DNA of 64,000 nucleotides from Paenibacillus oceani (GTDB lineage: Bacteria; Bacillota; Bacilli; Paenibacillales; NBRC-103111): positions 16,773-80,772 of the forward strand of contig NZ_JACXJA010000047.1 in assembly GCF_014705615.1 (NCBI RefSeq), in the 5' to 3' direction. Position numbers and translations under genes: made by a program. Each line of letters begins with the position of its first letter. The stretch's first letter is position 1. Positions 8,953 through 17,841 of the stretch are shown here, piece after piece. A model generated the notes under the pieces. That model searched no databases and was not told the DNA's origin. It was given only the letters and a program-made list of their open reading frames with translations.

Positions 8953-10908
8953 ATGCGCAAACCTTCTTGGTCGGCTATTCTGCTATTCTTATTCCTCCTT
9001 GCATGCATCGGAGGCGTTATCATGCTTAAGGACCACGAGAACAGCTTGTACTTGGTATACAAAGGGGAACCTAGGGCGGTCATCGTCCGGCAAAATGGCG
9101 CGATCGGCAAGGAAGCGATCGACGAGCTGCGCAGCCGGATTCGCAAGGCGACCGGAGCGGACCTACCTGTAGTGGATGCGGAGGAACTGGAACGTCTGGA
9201 CGTACCCGAGTCCCATATCCGCCTCCTGGTCGGGCCCGGCCCGATGACGGAAGCGGCGGGCATACGTGCCGTTGATCTGAAGCAGGAAGCTTACCGGGTC
9301 GCGGTGAGAGACAACCGGCTCGTCCTGACGGGAGCGAGCCATGCCGCCATTTTGTATGCGGTAAGTTATCTCCTCGACGCATCGATCGGTGTCCGTTACT
9401 TGTGGCCGGGCGAGCTCGGCACGTACGTCCCCCGCCGGGACACGCTGGAACTGCCCGACATGGACGTGACCCGACAGCCCGAGGCGGAACAGCGGAGATT
9501 GCGGGCGATCGAGAAAGGGCCGGAGATCGAGCGCTGGTTAGGCGTCCATCTGATGGGGAGCCGCAGCCAGTTTGCCTTCGGTCATGCCTTCACGGCGTGG
9601 TATGACAAATACGGGAAGGCGCATCCCGAATACTTCGCACAGCCGCCTGCCGGCCAGCAGCAGGTCCTCTCCGAACGGGTCAAGCTGGACCTCAGCAAAG
9701 AGGCGGTCGATGACGTCATTATCCGTGAATGGCAAGCGGCGGGATCGCCGGACAATTGGAACGTGTCTCCCAATGACGGGAGCGGCTTCTGCATCAGTGC
9801 AGATTGCCTCGCGATGGACGAACCGGCCGGGCAATCGATCGACGCGATCTGGAAAGCCGAAGGCCAGCTTACCGCGCGATACGTCAAGTTTTGGAACCGG
9901 CTGCTCGGCAAGATGCGGGTCCTCAATCCTAACGTAACACTTTCGACTTACGCCTACAGCTCCTACAAGGAGCCGCCTCCCAACGGCCTGAAGCTGAAGG
10001 ACGGCATGGTGATCGGCTTTGTGCACACCTTTCAGGCATACGAGCAATGGCAGGGGTGGCACGATACTGGGGCGAAGCTGTTTCTGCGCCCGAACTGGTG
10101 GCACTCGGGGGCGATCGCTCCGAATCTGATGCTGCATGCGACCGGCAACTATTTCAAGTTCGCCCAGCAGCACGGCATGATCGGCTTCGACTTTGACAGC
10201 ATTATGGGGTACTGGGGGACGCAGGGACTTAACTATTACTTAATCGCCCGGCTGTCGGCGCGTCCCGAGTTGTCCGTGGACGACGTGATAGCGGAATACG
10301 CCTCCGCCTTCGGGAAGGCTGCTCCGGTCATTCGGGACTATATCGGCTACTGGGAGCGCTTCTCCGAGGAAACGGCCTACAACGTATCCGCCGGCAACGG
10401 CGTGACGATGGACCCGAACGGCCGGTTCGAAACCGTCGTCAGGCAGTATGACCTTCCCGGCTCCCCGCTCAACAGCGGCTGGTACACGCTTCCGTACCTG
10501 TATACGGACTCGGTGCTCGGCGAAGCCTATGCCATACTCGACCGGGCCGATCAGGCTGTAGCCGGCGACAGGGACGACGCTGCAGAGGAAGTGAAGCAGC
10601 GCATCGCCTTTTTGCGCGAAGGGCTGCACCATCTGGAGCTGACCCGTGAGGTGATCCGGTACGGCTATGAGAAGACGCGTCCGGACGGAGCGACGCGGGA
10701 GCAATTTATAGCGAAAAGCGAAGAACTCGACCGGTACCGGAAAGAAATCTCGGCCAGACACGTCATCTCGTACGACGCGCTTCTGTCGTCCGAGCAACGG
10801 CGGAACATTCCTACGATACTAAGCCGGACGACCGGCTGGGATCAAACGAATCCCGGCGCCGGCGGCCCAAGCGGCGCCGAGCTGGACGAACAATTCCGCG
10901 GCTTGTGA
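8953..10908 (+). CDS. DUF4838-type protein with N-terminal membrane anchor
   Basis: A 651-residue protein beginning with a signal-anchor (residues 7-25). The outside part starts with a small alpha/beta domain (AIDELRSRIRKATGADLPV), as found before glycoside hydrolase family 20 and 67 barrels. A barrel-like region follows with YLWPGELGTYVP, HAFTAWYDKYGKAHPEYFA and a C-terminal helical part, which match the DUF4838 proteins as I remember them. A glycosidase or glycan-binding role is inferred from this fold and from the esterase gene upstream. The start is supported by a strong AGGAAGGAAGG site. A hairpin terminator follows. Confidence 0.7.
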   Translation: MRKPSWSAILLFLFLLACIGGVIMLKDHENSLYLVYKGEPRAVIVRQNGAIGKEAIDELRSRIRKATGADLPVVDAEELERLDVPESHIRLLVGPGPMTEAAGIRAVDLKQEAYRVAVRDNRLVLTGASHAAILYAVSYLLDASIGVRYLWPGELGTYVPRRDTLELPDMDVTRQPEAEQRRLRAIEKGPEIERWLGVHLMGSRSQFAFGHAFTAWYDKYGKAHPEYFAQPPAGQQQVLSERVKLDLSKEAVDDVIIREWQAAGSPDNWNVSPNDGSGFCISADCLAMDEPAGQSIDAIWKAEGQLTARYVKFWNRLLGKMRVLNPNVTLSTYAYSSYKEPPPNGLKLKDGMVIGFVHTFQAYEQWQGWHDTGAKLFLRPNWWHSGAIAPNLMLHATGNYFKFAQQHGMIGFDFDSIMGYWGTQGLNYYLIARLSARPELSVDDVIAEYASAFGKAAPVIRDYIGYWERFSEETAYNVSAGNGVTMDPNGRFETVVRQYDLPGSPLNSGWYTLPYLYTDSVLGEAYAILDRADQAVAGDRDDAAEEVKQRIAFLREGLHHLELTREVIRYGYEKTRPDGATREQFIAKSEELDRYRKEISARHVISYDALLSSEQRRNIPTILSRTTGWDQTNPGAGGPSGAELDEQFRGL

Positions 10909-10930
10909 GGTGGGTAGCGTGCTACTCACC

Positions 10931-10957
10931 AATTCCTTGCCTTGTGGCAGGAATTTT
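10931..10957 (+). terminator. Rho-independent terminator after the DUF4838 gene
   Basis: AATTCC-TGCC pairs with GGCA-GGAATT around a TTGT loop and is followed by TTTT. A smaller hairpin (10909-10930) overlaps the stop codon. A second hairpin with almost the same arms lies at 11024-11055. Confidence 0.65.
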
Positions 10958-11274
10958 CGGGAATAAGTGCCGCGTAAAGCGAGGCTGTCCAAGAAGTCGC
11001 CAAAAAGTTGAAGGGACCCGTAAAATAAATTCCTGCCGAAAGGCAGGAATTTATTGGTGAAACCGCCTGGCAATAGCGTTTAGATGGTCCTTTGGCGTGC
11101 TAATCCATCCGTTAACGTGTGAGAAGGAATGAGATTGCAATCCAGCGGCTTGCTGCTGACGTTTTGTCGTAACAAATCGACTTCCAGTTGAAGCCCGGCC
11201 TGTAAACACCGTTCCTTGCGAACAGCAAGTGTTTCGCTCACGCGCTGGAAGAAACCGCGCGGGCTCAATGACAC
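10958..11274. other. Non-coding spacer with a 14-bp perfect hairpin
   Basis: No supportable gene. At 11024-11055 a 14-bp perfect stem closes on a GAAA loop, suited to a bidirectional terminator or stable RNA end. At 10981-10998 GAGGCTGTCCAAGAAGTC resembles the outer end of the MITE-like element at 46269. Between 11080 and 11274 the minus strand has a 64-codon open frame without recognisable family, possibly the remnant of a mobile element. Confidence 0.4.
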
Positions 11275-11468
11275 AATAAGAGTCTCTAGAACCCTTTATT
11301 TTCGGCCTTTTCCCAAAATCAAAGCAAATAAAGGCGGTTTGCACCTCTTATTTCAACCCACTAATGGTTTCTTCACCCATTTCGCATAATTAGCAGCTCC
11401 GAACCGCTCTTATATCCCTACCCAATAGGATTTTGGACAAAATAACGGGTACAAACCGCTCCTATTCG
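11275..11468. repeat. Dispersed AATAAGAG repeat, copy 2
   Basis: It aligns with copy 1 over about 190 bases, sharing AATAAGAGTCTCT, TATTTTCGGCCTTTT, AATAAAGGCGGTTTGCACC and CCGCTCTTAT. Conservation is higher in the half-sites than between them. The remaining 11469-11687 stretch shows no gene, only a 6-bp hairpin around ACTTGT-AATAAG-ACAAGT. Confidence 0.8.
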
Positions 11469-11687
11469 GGTCCCTGTCTCCGCTTGAAGCAGGGCAGAAA
11501 GCCTAACAGCCATTCCATTCCCGATAGGCAAACTGCGTCACTTGTAATAAGACAAGTAAAAAAGGGGACCTTCCTTCGCTTAGATCTATTAAATGTAGAG
11601 CCGGAATGGTATGCCTGCTTCTTTACTTCCCGAAGTATCCGGTTCTATAACGCTTCATAGCCCCCTATCATCTCCTCCAAACACTAA

Positions 11688-11737
11688 AACGCTTGCCCCT
11701 ACTAATCCCTCCAGGGAGATTAATACAGACAAGCGTT
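11688..11737 (-). terminator. Probable terminator of mqnC
   Basis: An 8-bp outer stem (AACGCTTG/CAAGCGTT) encloses an inner hairpin around CCTCCAGGG. On the minus strand it is followed by TTTTAG, about 95 bases after the mqnC stop. Confidence 0.55.
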
Positions 11738-11830
11738 GTAGCTACTACCGTCAATTAACTGTAGTACATACCCGTTAATCTACTTATGAAATATTTACCT
11801 CTTTCATCGAAATCGCCCAAATCCCCAACC

Positions 11831-12970
11831 CTAGTTCTGCATTACAAAATCGTTCTCAACCTTCGCATCCGCATCGTCGAACACGCACAAAATCTCATAC
11901 TTCGTATTGCGCTGCGCCGGGATTTTGCCCGCTTGGCGAATGAGGTCGAGCGTCGAGCCGATGTTGACCTTGTGCGTCGTGCCTGCGGCCGATACGACGT
12001 TCTCCTCGATCATCGTGCTGCCGAAATCGTTGCAGCCGAAATGGAGCGACTGCTTGCCGACCTCCGGCCCCATCGTTACCCACGACGATTGGAAGTTCGG
12101 GATGTTGTCGAGCATCAGGCGGCTGATCGCCACGTTTTTCAAGTACGCGTCGGCTCCCAGCTTCTCGGCTTTCAGGTTCGTGTTGTCCGGCTGGAACGTC
12201 CACGAGATGAACGCCAGGAAGCCCGGCGACGGGTATTTATTATTAATGCATTCGTCCTGGGCTTCGCGGACGCGCAGCATGTGCAGCACGCGCTCTTCCA
12301 TCGATTCCCCGAATCCGATGACCATCGTAGCCGTCGTGTTCATTCCGATCTTGTGCGCCGTGCGCATGACGTCCATCCATTCAGTCCAGCTGCCCTTCAG
12401 ACGGCTGATCTTGCGGCGCGTCCGGTCGTCCAGAATCTCCGCTCCGCCGCCCGGCAGCGAGTCGAGACCGGCTTCGTGAATTTGACGGACAACTTCCTCC
12501 AGCGACAAGCCTTCGGAAACCTCCTTCATCTTCCAAATCTCGGCCGGAGAGAAGGAATGCATCGTAATATCCGGGAACCGTTTCTTGATTTCCTTTAAAA
12601 TATTCGTATAATAGCTGAACGGCAAATTCGGATTCGTGCCGCCCTGCATCAATATTTCCGTTCCCCCGACGTCGATCGTCTCCTGAATTTTCTGGAAGAT
12701 CGTCTCGTCCGGCAGGACGTAGCCTTCCTTGGAGCCAGGCGCCCGGTAAAACGCGCAAAACCGGCAGTATACATCGCAAATGTTCGTATAGTTAACGTTC
12801 CGCCCGATCACAAACGTCGCAACCGGATCCGGATGAAATCTCAGCATGATCTGGTTGGCGGCAGCGCCCATCTTCTCGATCTCGTCGGAGTCGTACAGCG
12901 CGAGCCCATCCTCCAAATCCAGTCGTCCCCCCGCCAGCACCTTGTCTAATATGCGGTCGATCCGGCTCAT
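11831..12970 (-). CDS. mqnC: Cyclic dehypoxanthinyl futalosine synthase (MqnC)
   Basis: A radical SAM enzyme of the futalosine route to menaquinone that cyclises dehypoxanthinyl futalosine. The protein has 379 residues, the normal length. The cluster motif is C65-DVY-C69-RF-C72, followed by the conserved GGTEILMQGGTNP and HSFSPAEI segments of the MqnC/CofH group. The ATG at 12970 has GGAG at good spacing; upstream in-frame codons lack this. The gene stands alone, with no other mqn gene in the window. The related MqnE and CofH are alternatives, but the overall sequence fits MqnC best. Confidence 0.92.
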   Translation of the reverse strand: MSRIDRILDKVLAGGRLDLEDGLALYDSDEIEKMGAAANQIMLRFHPDPVATFVIGRNVNYTNICDVYCRFCAFYRAPGSKEGYVLPDETIFQKIQETIDVGGTEILMQGGTNPNLPFSYYTNILKEIKKRFPDITMHSFSPAEIWKMKEVSEGLSLEEVVRQIHEAGLDSLPGGGAEILDDRTRRKISRLKGSWTEWMDVMRTAHKIGMNTTATMVIGFGESMEERVLHMLRVREAQDECINNKYPSPGFLAFISWTFQPDNTNLKAEKLGADAYLKNVAISRLMLDNIPNFQSSWVTMGPEVGKQSLHFGCNDFGSTMIEENVVSAAGTTHKVNIGSTLDLIRQAGKIPAQRNTKYEILCVFDDADAKVENDFVMQN

Positions 12971-13089
12971 CCTAATCACTCCTTCGCATGTAATTCTATC
13001 GTACCATATCGCCCACCGGAAAAACAGAATGAAACTTGGCAATTCATCGACAGGTGCGGACGCGAAAACGCGGCTTACGACGCAAAGAA

Positions 13090-13110
13090 GCCGCCCCGGA
13101 TCGGGACGGC
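13090..13110 (-). terminator. Candidate terminator after the binding-lipoprotein gene
   Basis: On the minus strand GCCGTCCCG pairs with CGGGGCGGC around ATC (one mismatch) and is followed by TTCTTT, about 65 bases downstream of the gene ending at 13177. Confidence 0.5.
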
Positions 13111-13176
13111 CTCCTTGCATGGGTTATGGGTTTGGATAGCTTTGCAAAGCACGTTTCGAATCAAAACACACTTTTT

Positions 13177-14796
13177 TTATTTGAACGGCTTCAATTGCTT
13201 GTCAGCCGGCCTTACTCCGTTGACTTGGTCGACATACGCTTGGAAGATCTCTTTCCCTTTGTACTTGGTCATCAGTTCTTCCCGGTATTTCGGCCAGTTC
13301 GATGCGTCTTTGTCGTCCATCAGGGATACCATTTGCAGACGAGCCATTTCCTTACGATAGTCGCCGATGTTCATACCTTGCGGCGGAGCCAGCGTTACAG
13401 GCTCTCCCTTATGCTTCGGAATGTCTTGAACGAACTTGAGAACGGCGCGGTCGCGGTCGGATACGCGCGGATCGATGATTTCGAGGCCATGAACCGTCGG
13501 ATCGTCGAAGTTCGTGAAGAATCTCCAGATGTCCAGGAAGTTTCCGTTTTTCGTAACGTCGGCTTCATAAGCAGCCGGGTCGATCGTAATTTTCTTGCCT
13601 TCTTTCTTATAATGCTTGCCTTCTTGACCGTAGTGGGTCATCAGGTAGCCTTCTTCGCTGGCGAGCCAGTCGAGAATTTGAACGGAGCGTTGAACTTTTT
13701 CCGGGTTTTTGTCGGCTACAGCTTTCGAGAACAGGAACGGGCTTGCTCCCCCTGGCGTACCTTGCTTCCAGCCGTACGGCTGATCCTTGAACGGGAAGAT
13801 CGGCTGCCAATCGGCTTTCGGATCGATCAGCTTCGTACGGGTTTGAACACTGGTAGGAACGGAGTCCAATGCGATGTTGCGGTCCGTCGAGAAAAATACG
13901 CCGACTTTGCCTTGAGCCGCTTTGTCGAAATGCTGAGGCGTTTTGTTAACGAACCAGTCCGGATCGACTACGCCTGCTGCGATCATTTCTTTAATGTCCG
14001 TAATAACCTGCTGTACCTTCGCATCGCTTTGTACTTCTACGAATTCCAGGTTTTTCTCGTCGATCATAAAGTCGGCTACAAGTCCGTTTTTGATCCAGGC
14101 CGGGAAGTCAAGCGGAATCCGGTTGCCGGCAGCAGCCGCGCTGAATCCGTACGTATCCTTCTTGCCGTTGCCGTCCGGATCTTCGTGCGAGAACTTCTTC
14201 ATCGCCGTCATCAGCTCGTCATACGACTTCGGAAGCTGCAGGCCGAACTTGTCGAGCCAGTCTTTCCGGATGTAGAACGAACCATACGTTCCGCGTTGGA
14301 ACGGCATTGGCGAACGGGAATGCGTGATGCCCTTCAACTGGTAGTTTTTAATTTCGTCTTCCGTGATCCATTTGAAATAGTTCGGCATCGTTTGCTTGGT
14401 TACGAATTTGCTCTGATCCGCCAGCAATCCGTCAACCGCGAACTTTTGGCTCGCTGCGCCGTTAGCCAGGAACATGTCCGGATGATCTCCGCCGGTCATG
14501 ATAACGTTGATTTTCGTATCATAGTCCGTACCGAACGGCAAATATTCTACTTTCAGATTGACGTTGAACTTCTCTTCGATCGTTTTCTTGACGAAGTCTT
14601 TGTCGGCCGAAGGCAAGTTCGCCGTTGCAGGCGCGAACAGGAACCAACGAAGATCCAGCTTCTGGTTGTTATTCGCGTTGCCAGCCGATCCGTTATCCCC
14701 GCCGGCAGCAGGCTTCTGCTCTTCTTTTGCACCGCAAGCGGTAAGCACCATCGTGCTGGCGATTACGACCGCCCCTAATACTTTCAAAGTTTTCAT
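13177..14796 (-). CDS. Extracellular solute-binding lipoprotein (LplA-like)
   Basis: A 539-residue family-1 binding protein. The signal peptide MKTLKVLGAVVIASTMVLTAC carries a canonical lipobox, and a Gly/Asn-rich linker follows. SHEDPDGNGKKDTYGFSAA is the calcium-loop-like stretch typical of large oligosaccharide-binding proteins of this clade. The ATG at 14796 is preceded by GGAGG. Upstream on the same strand are a 2-hydroxyacid dehydrogenase and a GntR-type regulator carrying a binding-protein domain. No permease is linked, making this the third orphan of the window. Confidence 0.88.
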   Translation of the reverse strand: MKTLKVLGAVVIASTMVLTACGAKEEQKPAAGGDNGSAGNANNNQKLDLRWFLFAPATANLPSADKDFVKKTIEEKFNVNLKVEYLPFGTDYDTKINVIMTGGDHPDMFLANGAASQKFAVDGLLADQSKFVTKQTMPNYFKWITEDEIKNYQLKGITHSRSPMPFQRGTYGSFYIRKDWLDKFGLQLPKSYDELMTAMKKFSHEDPDGNGKKDTYGFSAAAAGNRIPLDFPAWIKNGLVADFMIDEKNLEFVEVQSDAKVQQVITDIKEMIAAGVVDPDWFVNKTPQHFDKAAQGKVGVFFSTDRNIALDSVPTSVQTRTKLIDPKADWQPIFPFKDQPYGWKQGTPGGASPFLFSKAVADKNPEKVQRSVQILDWLASEEGYLMTHYGQEGKHYKKEGKKITIDPAAYEADVTKNGNFLDIWRFFTNFDDPTVHGLEIIDPRVSDRDRAVLKFVQDIPKHKGEPVTLAPPQGMNIGDYRKEMARLQMVSLMDDKDASNWPKYREELMTKYKGKEIFQAYVDQVNGVRPADKQLKPFK

Positions 14797-15021
14797 GGAA
14801 TGGAATTCCTCCTCCGATATGATGCCGCAGCAGCTCCGGTATTTTGTAAAAAACGTTGGCGACTGATCCCCTTCATCGTGCCCATTCATTCAAATTCAGA
14901 CGGTTTCCGGCCGTTAGGCCCATTCCGTGATCGACGGTCTCGCCTCACCTCCTGAATAGAATTCTCCACTAGTTTCCTTGGCATTCGGCCAGCAAACGCT
15001 TCCACTTGAATTGTAAAGCGT

Positions 15022-15048
15022 TGACAGGATCAAGATCAATTCCTGTCA
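15022..15048 (-). promoter_or_regulatory. Hairpin or operator after the dehydrogenase gene
   Basis: TGACAGGA and TCCTGTCA form a perfect 8-bp inverted repeat with an 11-base gap, extendable by AGCG/CGCT. It lies 12 bases past the dehydrogenase stop and may end or modulate transcription into the lipoprotein gene. The downstream T-run is short. Confidence 0.4.
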
Positions 15049-15059
15049 CGCTGGGAAAA

Positions 15060-16052
15060 CTAGGCAATGACGTGAAGGTTCTGCAGGTTCACTTCGCCTT
15101 CGAGCGGCAGACCGGCGATAAAGCGCCGAATTTCTTCGACGGCGTGTCTCGCCATACGCTGCTTGCCATTGTTGACCGCGCCAGCGATATGCGGGATCAA
15201 GATGACGTTCGGCAGCTTGCGGAACGGGTGGTCCAGACTCGGCGGCTCCGGTTCGGTGACGTCGATGCATGCCGTGAAGCGCCCTTTGGCCAGTTCGGCC
15301 GCCAACTCGTATTCGTGAACGAGGCTCCCGCGTGCAGTGTTAATCAGAACCGCATCGTCTTTCATAATCGAGAACGCCTTCGCATTGAACATATGGTTCG
15401 TCTCCGGGATCGACGGAGCATGGATCGAGATGACGTCGGATACTGCCAGCAGCTCTTCGAATTCGACCTTGCGGCAGCCCAGCTCTACGGCTTCCTGGAC
15501 GGACACGATCGGATCGAACAGGACGATATCGACCTCGAACTGTTGAAGCAGACGAATATAATGCCTTCCGGCTTTACCGGCGCCTACGACGCCGATCGTA
15601 ATATCGAACATTTCCCGGATATGCTCCTTGCCTTCCTCCCAAGTCCCTTCCCGGGTACTTTGGGAGAGCTCCCACATCCGCTTGAGCGATGTGATCGTAA
15701 GCGCGAGCGCGGTTTCCGCTACGCCGACTCCGAGCGCATCATTGGCGCTGCTGACGCGTATGCCGCGTTCGATCAGCTCCGGGGTTACAATTCCTTTCAC
15801 GGTACCGGCCGCATGAGCTACCAGCTTCAGACGTCCAGCGTCTCGCAGAACATCGGCATCAAAGGCGGGGCATCCCCAGGACGTGATCGCAAAGTCCGCT
15901 TCGCGGATCAATTCGGCAACTCGTTCCTTCGAGGGCGCGCCGGGAAGCGTATTGACGACGAGTTCTCCCATTTGACGAAGCTGGTTTAAGTATTTTTCAG
16001 TTACAATACTTTCCCAGACGTCGGCACCGGGCAACAAGGCAATTCGATTCAT
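15060..16052 (-). CDS. D-2-hydroxyacid dehydrogenase family protein
   Basis: A 330-residue NAD-dependent oxidoreductase of the D-isomer 2-hydroxyacid dehydrogenase family. The Rossmann motif GVVGAGKAGRHYIRLL is followed by VDIVLFD, whose Asp favours NAD. INTARGSLVHEYELAAEL and the C-terminal HIAGAVNNGK, containing the catalytic His, match the family, and TEPEP supplies the Glu. The ATG at 16052 (MNRIALLPG) follows GGGAA. It sits between a GntR-type regulator and a binding lipoprotein, so it probably belongs to a sugar-acid or related catabolic group. The substrate is not predictable. Confidence 0.88.
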   Translation of the reverse strand: MNRIALLPGADVWESIVTEKYLNQLRQMGELVVNTLPGAPSKERVAELIREADFAITSWGCPAFDADVLRDAGRLKLVAHAAGTVKGIVTPELIERGIRVSSANDALGVGVAETALALTITSLKRMWELSQSTREGTWEEGKEHIREMFDITIGVVGAGKAGRHYIRLLQQFEVDIVLFDPIVSVQEAVELGCRKVEFEELLAVSDVISIHAPSIPETNHMFNAKAFSIMKDDAVLINTARGSLVHEYELAAELAKGRFTACIDVTEPEPPSLDHPFRKLPNVILIPHIAGAVNNGKQRMARHAVEEIRRFIAGLPLEGEVNLQNLHVIA

Positions 16053-16290
16053 GCTGTTCCCGCTTTCTAATGTCTTTTTTGACTCACAACTAACTCTGAA
16101 TAACTTCATGATAACGGATCAAAAACGACTTTGTCAAGAAATAAATCGCTTCCAAGTGTGATTGTAACTTATTTGTAACTCACAAAATTCGAATTAGAAG
16201 TTAGAATGTGTCTCTTATTATTCCGATTGTTTTAGTGAATGCAGACTGTCGAACGTTGTCGCCTGGCGCTTTACGCCGCTTTTGGCCCGC

Positions 16291-16319
16291 AAAAAAACCG
16301 GCCTGATCGAGGACCGGTT
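16291..16319 (-). terminator. Terminator of the GntR-type gene
   Basis: On the minus strand AACCGGTCC and GGCCGGTT pair around TCGATCA and run into a T-rich tract immediately after the stop at 16322. Confidence 0.85.
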
Positions 16320-16321
16320 GT

Positions 16322-17710
16322 TTATGCTTCCTGCCGTTTTTTTCGGCGCAGCTCTTCCAGGGCTACGTCAATTTTGGCGCAAGCCGCCTGCTCGGATTCG
16401 AGTCCCGACCAGTACAGCTTCATCTCGTTGATGATCGTCACCAGCATCTCGAACGTTACGTTCAGATCGGTGTACATCCTGTAGGTCGGCACAATATCGC
16501 GGTGCATCGGATACCTGATCGGCCGGTACATCGTCTCCAGTCCCATCCACTCGGCGGCAGGCTTCAAGGCCGGGATGCTGAGCGTCCGCTGGCGGATCGA
16601 CAGTTGGGCCTGGTAAGAGGTCATAAAGTCGATAAAGGTCTGGGCCGCTTCCTTCTGCTCGGACTTGGCGTTGATCCCGAGACCGATCGAGACGAGCAGC
16701 GTTTTCGGATTTTCGAAGGATGGAACCGGAGCGATGTCGTATTCGAAGTCGGCTTTCCTCAGCTCGTTCAAGCCGAAATAGGTCGTCATGATCATCGACA
16801 CCTTCTGCTGCAGGAACAGCTTCTCCGCATCCGCCTCCTCGTAGAAAAACGGAAGGTTCGTCTGACTGAGCAGCGTGTCCCGGCACAACCGAAGCGCCTC
16901 CATCCAAGGCGAGCCGTACAGCCGGATCGGTTCGTCTTCGGGCGGCAGCCGCATCCCGCTCTGGAGCAGAAATACCGGCCAACGGTTGCAGGACAGCAGG
17001 AAGAAGTAAAAACCGTAACGTTCGCTGGGAACCGACAGCTTCGCCGCGGCCTGCTTCAAATCGTCCCAGGTCCAGCTGCTGTCGGGCTCATGCAGCTGAC
17101 TTTCCTGAAAATGCTTCCGGTTATAGCACAATACGACCGGGGAGAACAGGAACGGCTGCACGGATTGCTGTCCTTCATGCGTAAACGCTTTGTTCAGATA
17201 CGGGTAGATGTCGCCGCTGGGCCGCTGGTCTTCCAGCAAATGCAAGGCGTCATGCTCGATCATCTCGTTAAAATTCGGAATATTCACCGTGACGACATCC
17301 ATAATCCCGCTCTCAAGCGATTGGCGGATACTCACATAATGTTCCAGCATCATCGGCTGAACCCGGATACGCGGATACAGCTTGTGGAATTTGGAGATCA
17401 GGGTGCCCAGATCGGCTTCTTCGATCGTCGTCTGGTGGCAGCCGAAACGAATCGTTACGGAGTTGCCGTCCGATACGCCGGCGATCCGGTTGCCAACCTT
17501 CGGAATTTTCTCGATCAGGCCTTCGGACACGAGAGCATCGAGACATTGGCGAACCGATTTGTTGCTGATGCAGTACACTTTGCCGAGCTCCCGCTCCGAC
17601 GGCAAAAAATCGCCCACGTTCAGTTTGCCGGATACGATATCGTCGCGGATCGTTCGCACCATATCGTCCATCCGTTTCGAAAGTGTGGCCCGGCTAGGCC
17701 TACTCGCCAT
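16322..17710 (-). CDS. GntR-type regulator fused to a solute-binding-protein domain
   Basis: A 462-residue cytoplasmic chimera. Residues 1-80 are a GntR winged helix (VSGKLNVGDFLPSERELGKVYCISNKSVRQCLDALVSEGLIEKIP). The remainder reads as a family-1 extracellular binding-protein domain without signal peptide (TLISKFHKLYPRIRVQPMML, WTWDDLKQAAAKLSVP, GINAKSEQKEAAQTFIDFM). Such a domain would detect a sugar after uptake and switch DNA binding. ATG 17710 is preferred to a GTG six bases upstream because AAAGGA is then about ten bases away. It follows the EAL gene on the same strand after a terminator, and precedes the dehydrogenase and lipoprotein genes, its likely targets. Confidence 0.85.
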   Translation of the reverse strand: MASRPSRATLSKRMDDMVRTIRDDIVSGKLNVGDFLPSERELGKVYCISNKSVRQCLDALVSEGLIEKIPKVGNRIAGVSDGNSVTIRFGCHQTTIEEADLGTLISKFHKLYPRIRVQPMMLEHYVSIRQSLESGIMDVVTVNIPNFNEMIEHDALHLLEDQRPSGDIYPYLNKAFTHEGQQSVQPFLFSPVVLCYNRKHFQESQLHEPDSSWTWDDLKQAAAKLSVPSERYGFYFFLLSCNRWPVFLLQSGMRLPPEDEPIRLYGSPWMEALRLCRDTLLSQTNLPFFYEEADAEKLFLQQKVSMIMTTYFGLNELRKADFEYDIAPVPSFENPKTLLVSIGLGINAKSEQKEAAQTFIDFMTSYQAQLSIRQRTLSIPALKPAAEWMGLETMYRPIRYPMHRDIVPTYRMYTDLNVTFEMLVTIINEMKLYWSGLESEQAACAKIDVALEELRRKKRQEA

Positions 17711-17751
17711 ACCCACCCCATCCTTTCCAAGTTTTTACATAAATCCTAAAA

Positions 17752-17811
17752 AGAAAAACCCCGTCTCCATGAAGTTAGGCTTGCTGAGTACGCCTCCCAT
17801 GGAATCCGGGG
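17752..17811 (-). terminator. Terminator of the EAL gene
   Basis: On the minus strand CCCCG/CGGGG and TCCATG/CATGGA form a long interrupted stem followed by TTTTTCTTTTT. It lies between the EAL gene and the GntR-type gene. Confidence 0.75.
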
Positions 17812-17841
17812 ACTATGCCGTTGCCCTGTCGGACGTTAAGG

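Noticed and set aside
13036..14778. A 580-codon plus-strand frame
   Set aside because: It is antisense to the binding-lipoprotein gene, which has signal peptide, lipobox and ribosome binding site.
17711..17841. Cyclic-di-GMP riboswitch near the EAL gene
   Set aside because: The GEMM core is absent, and the structure is better explained as the EAL gene's terminator.
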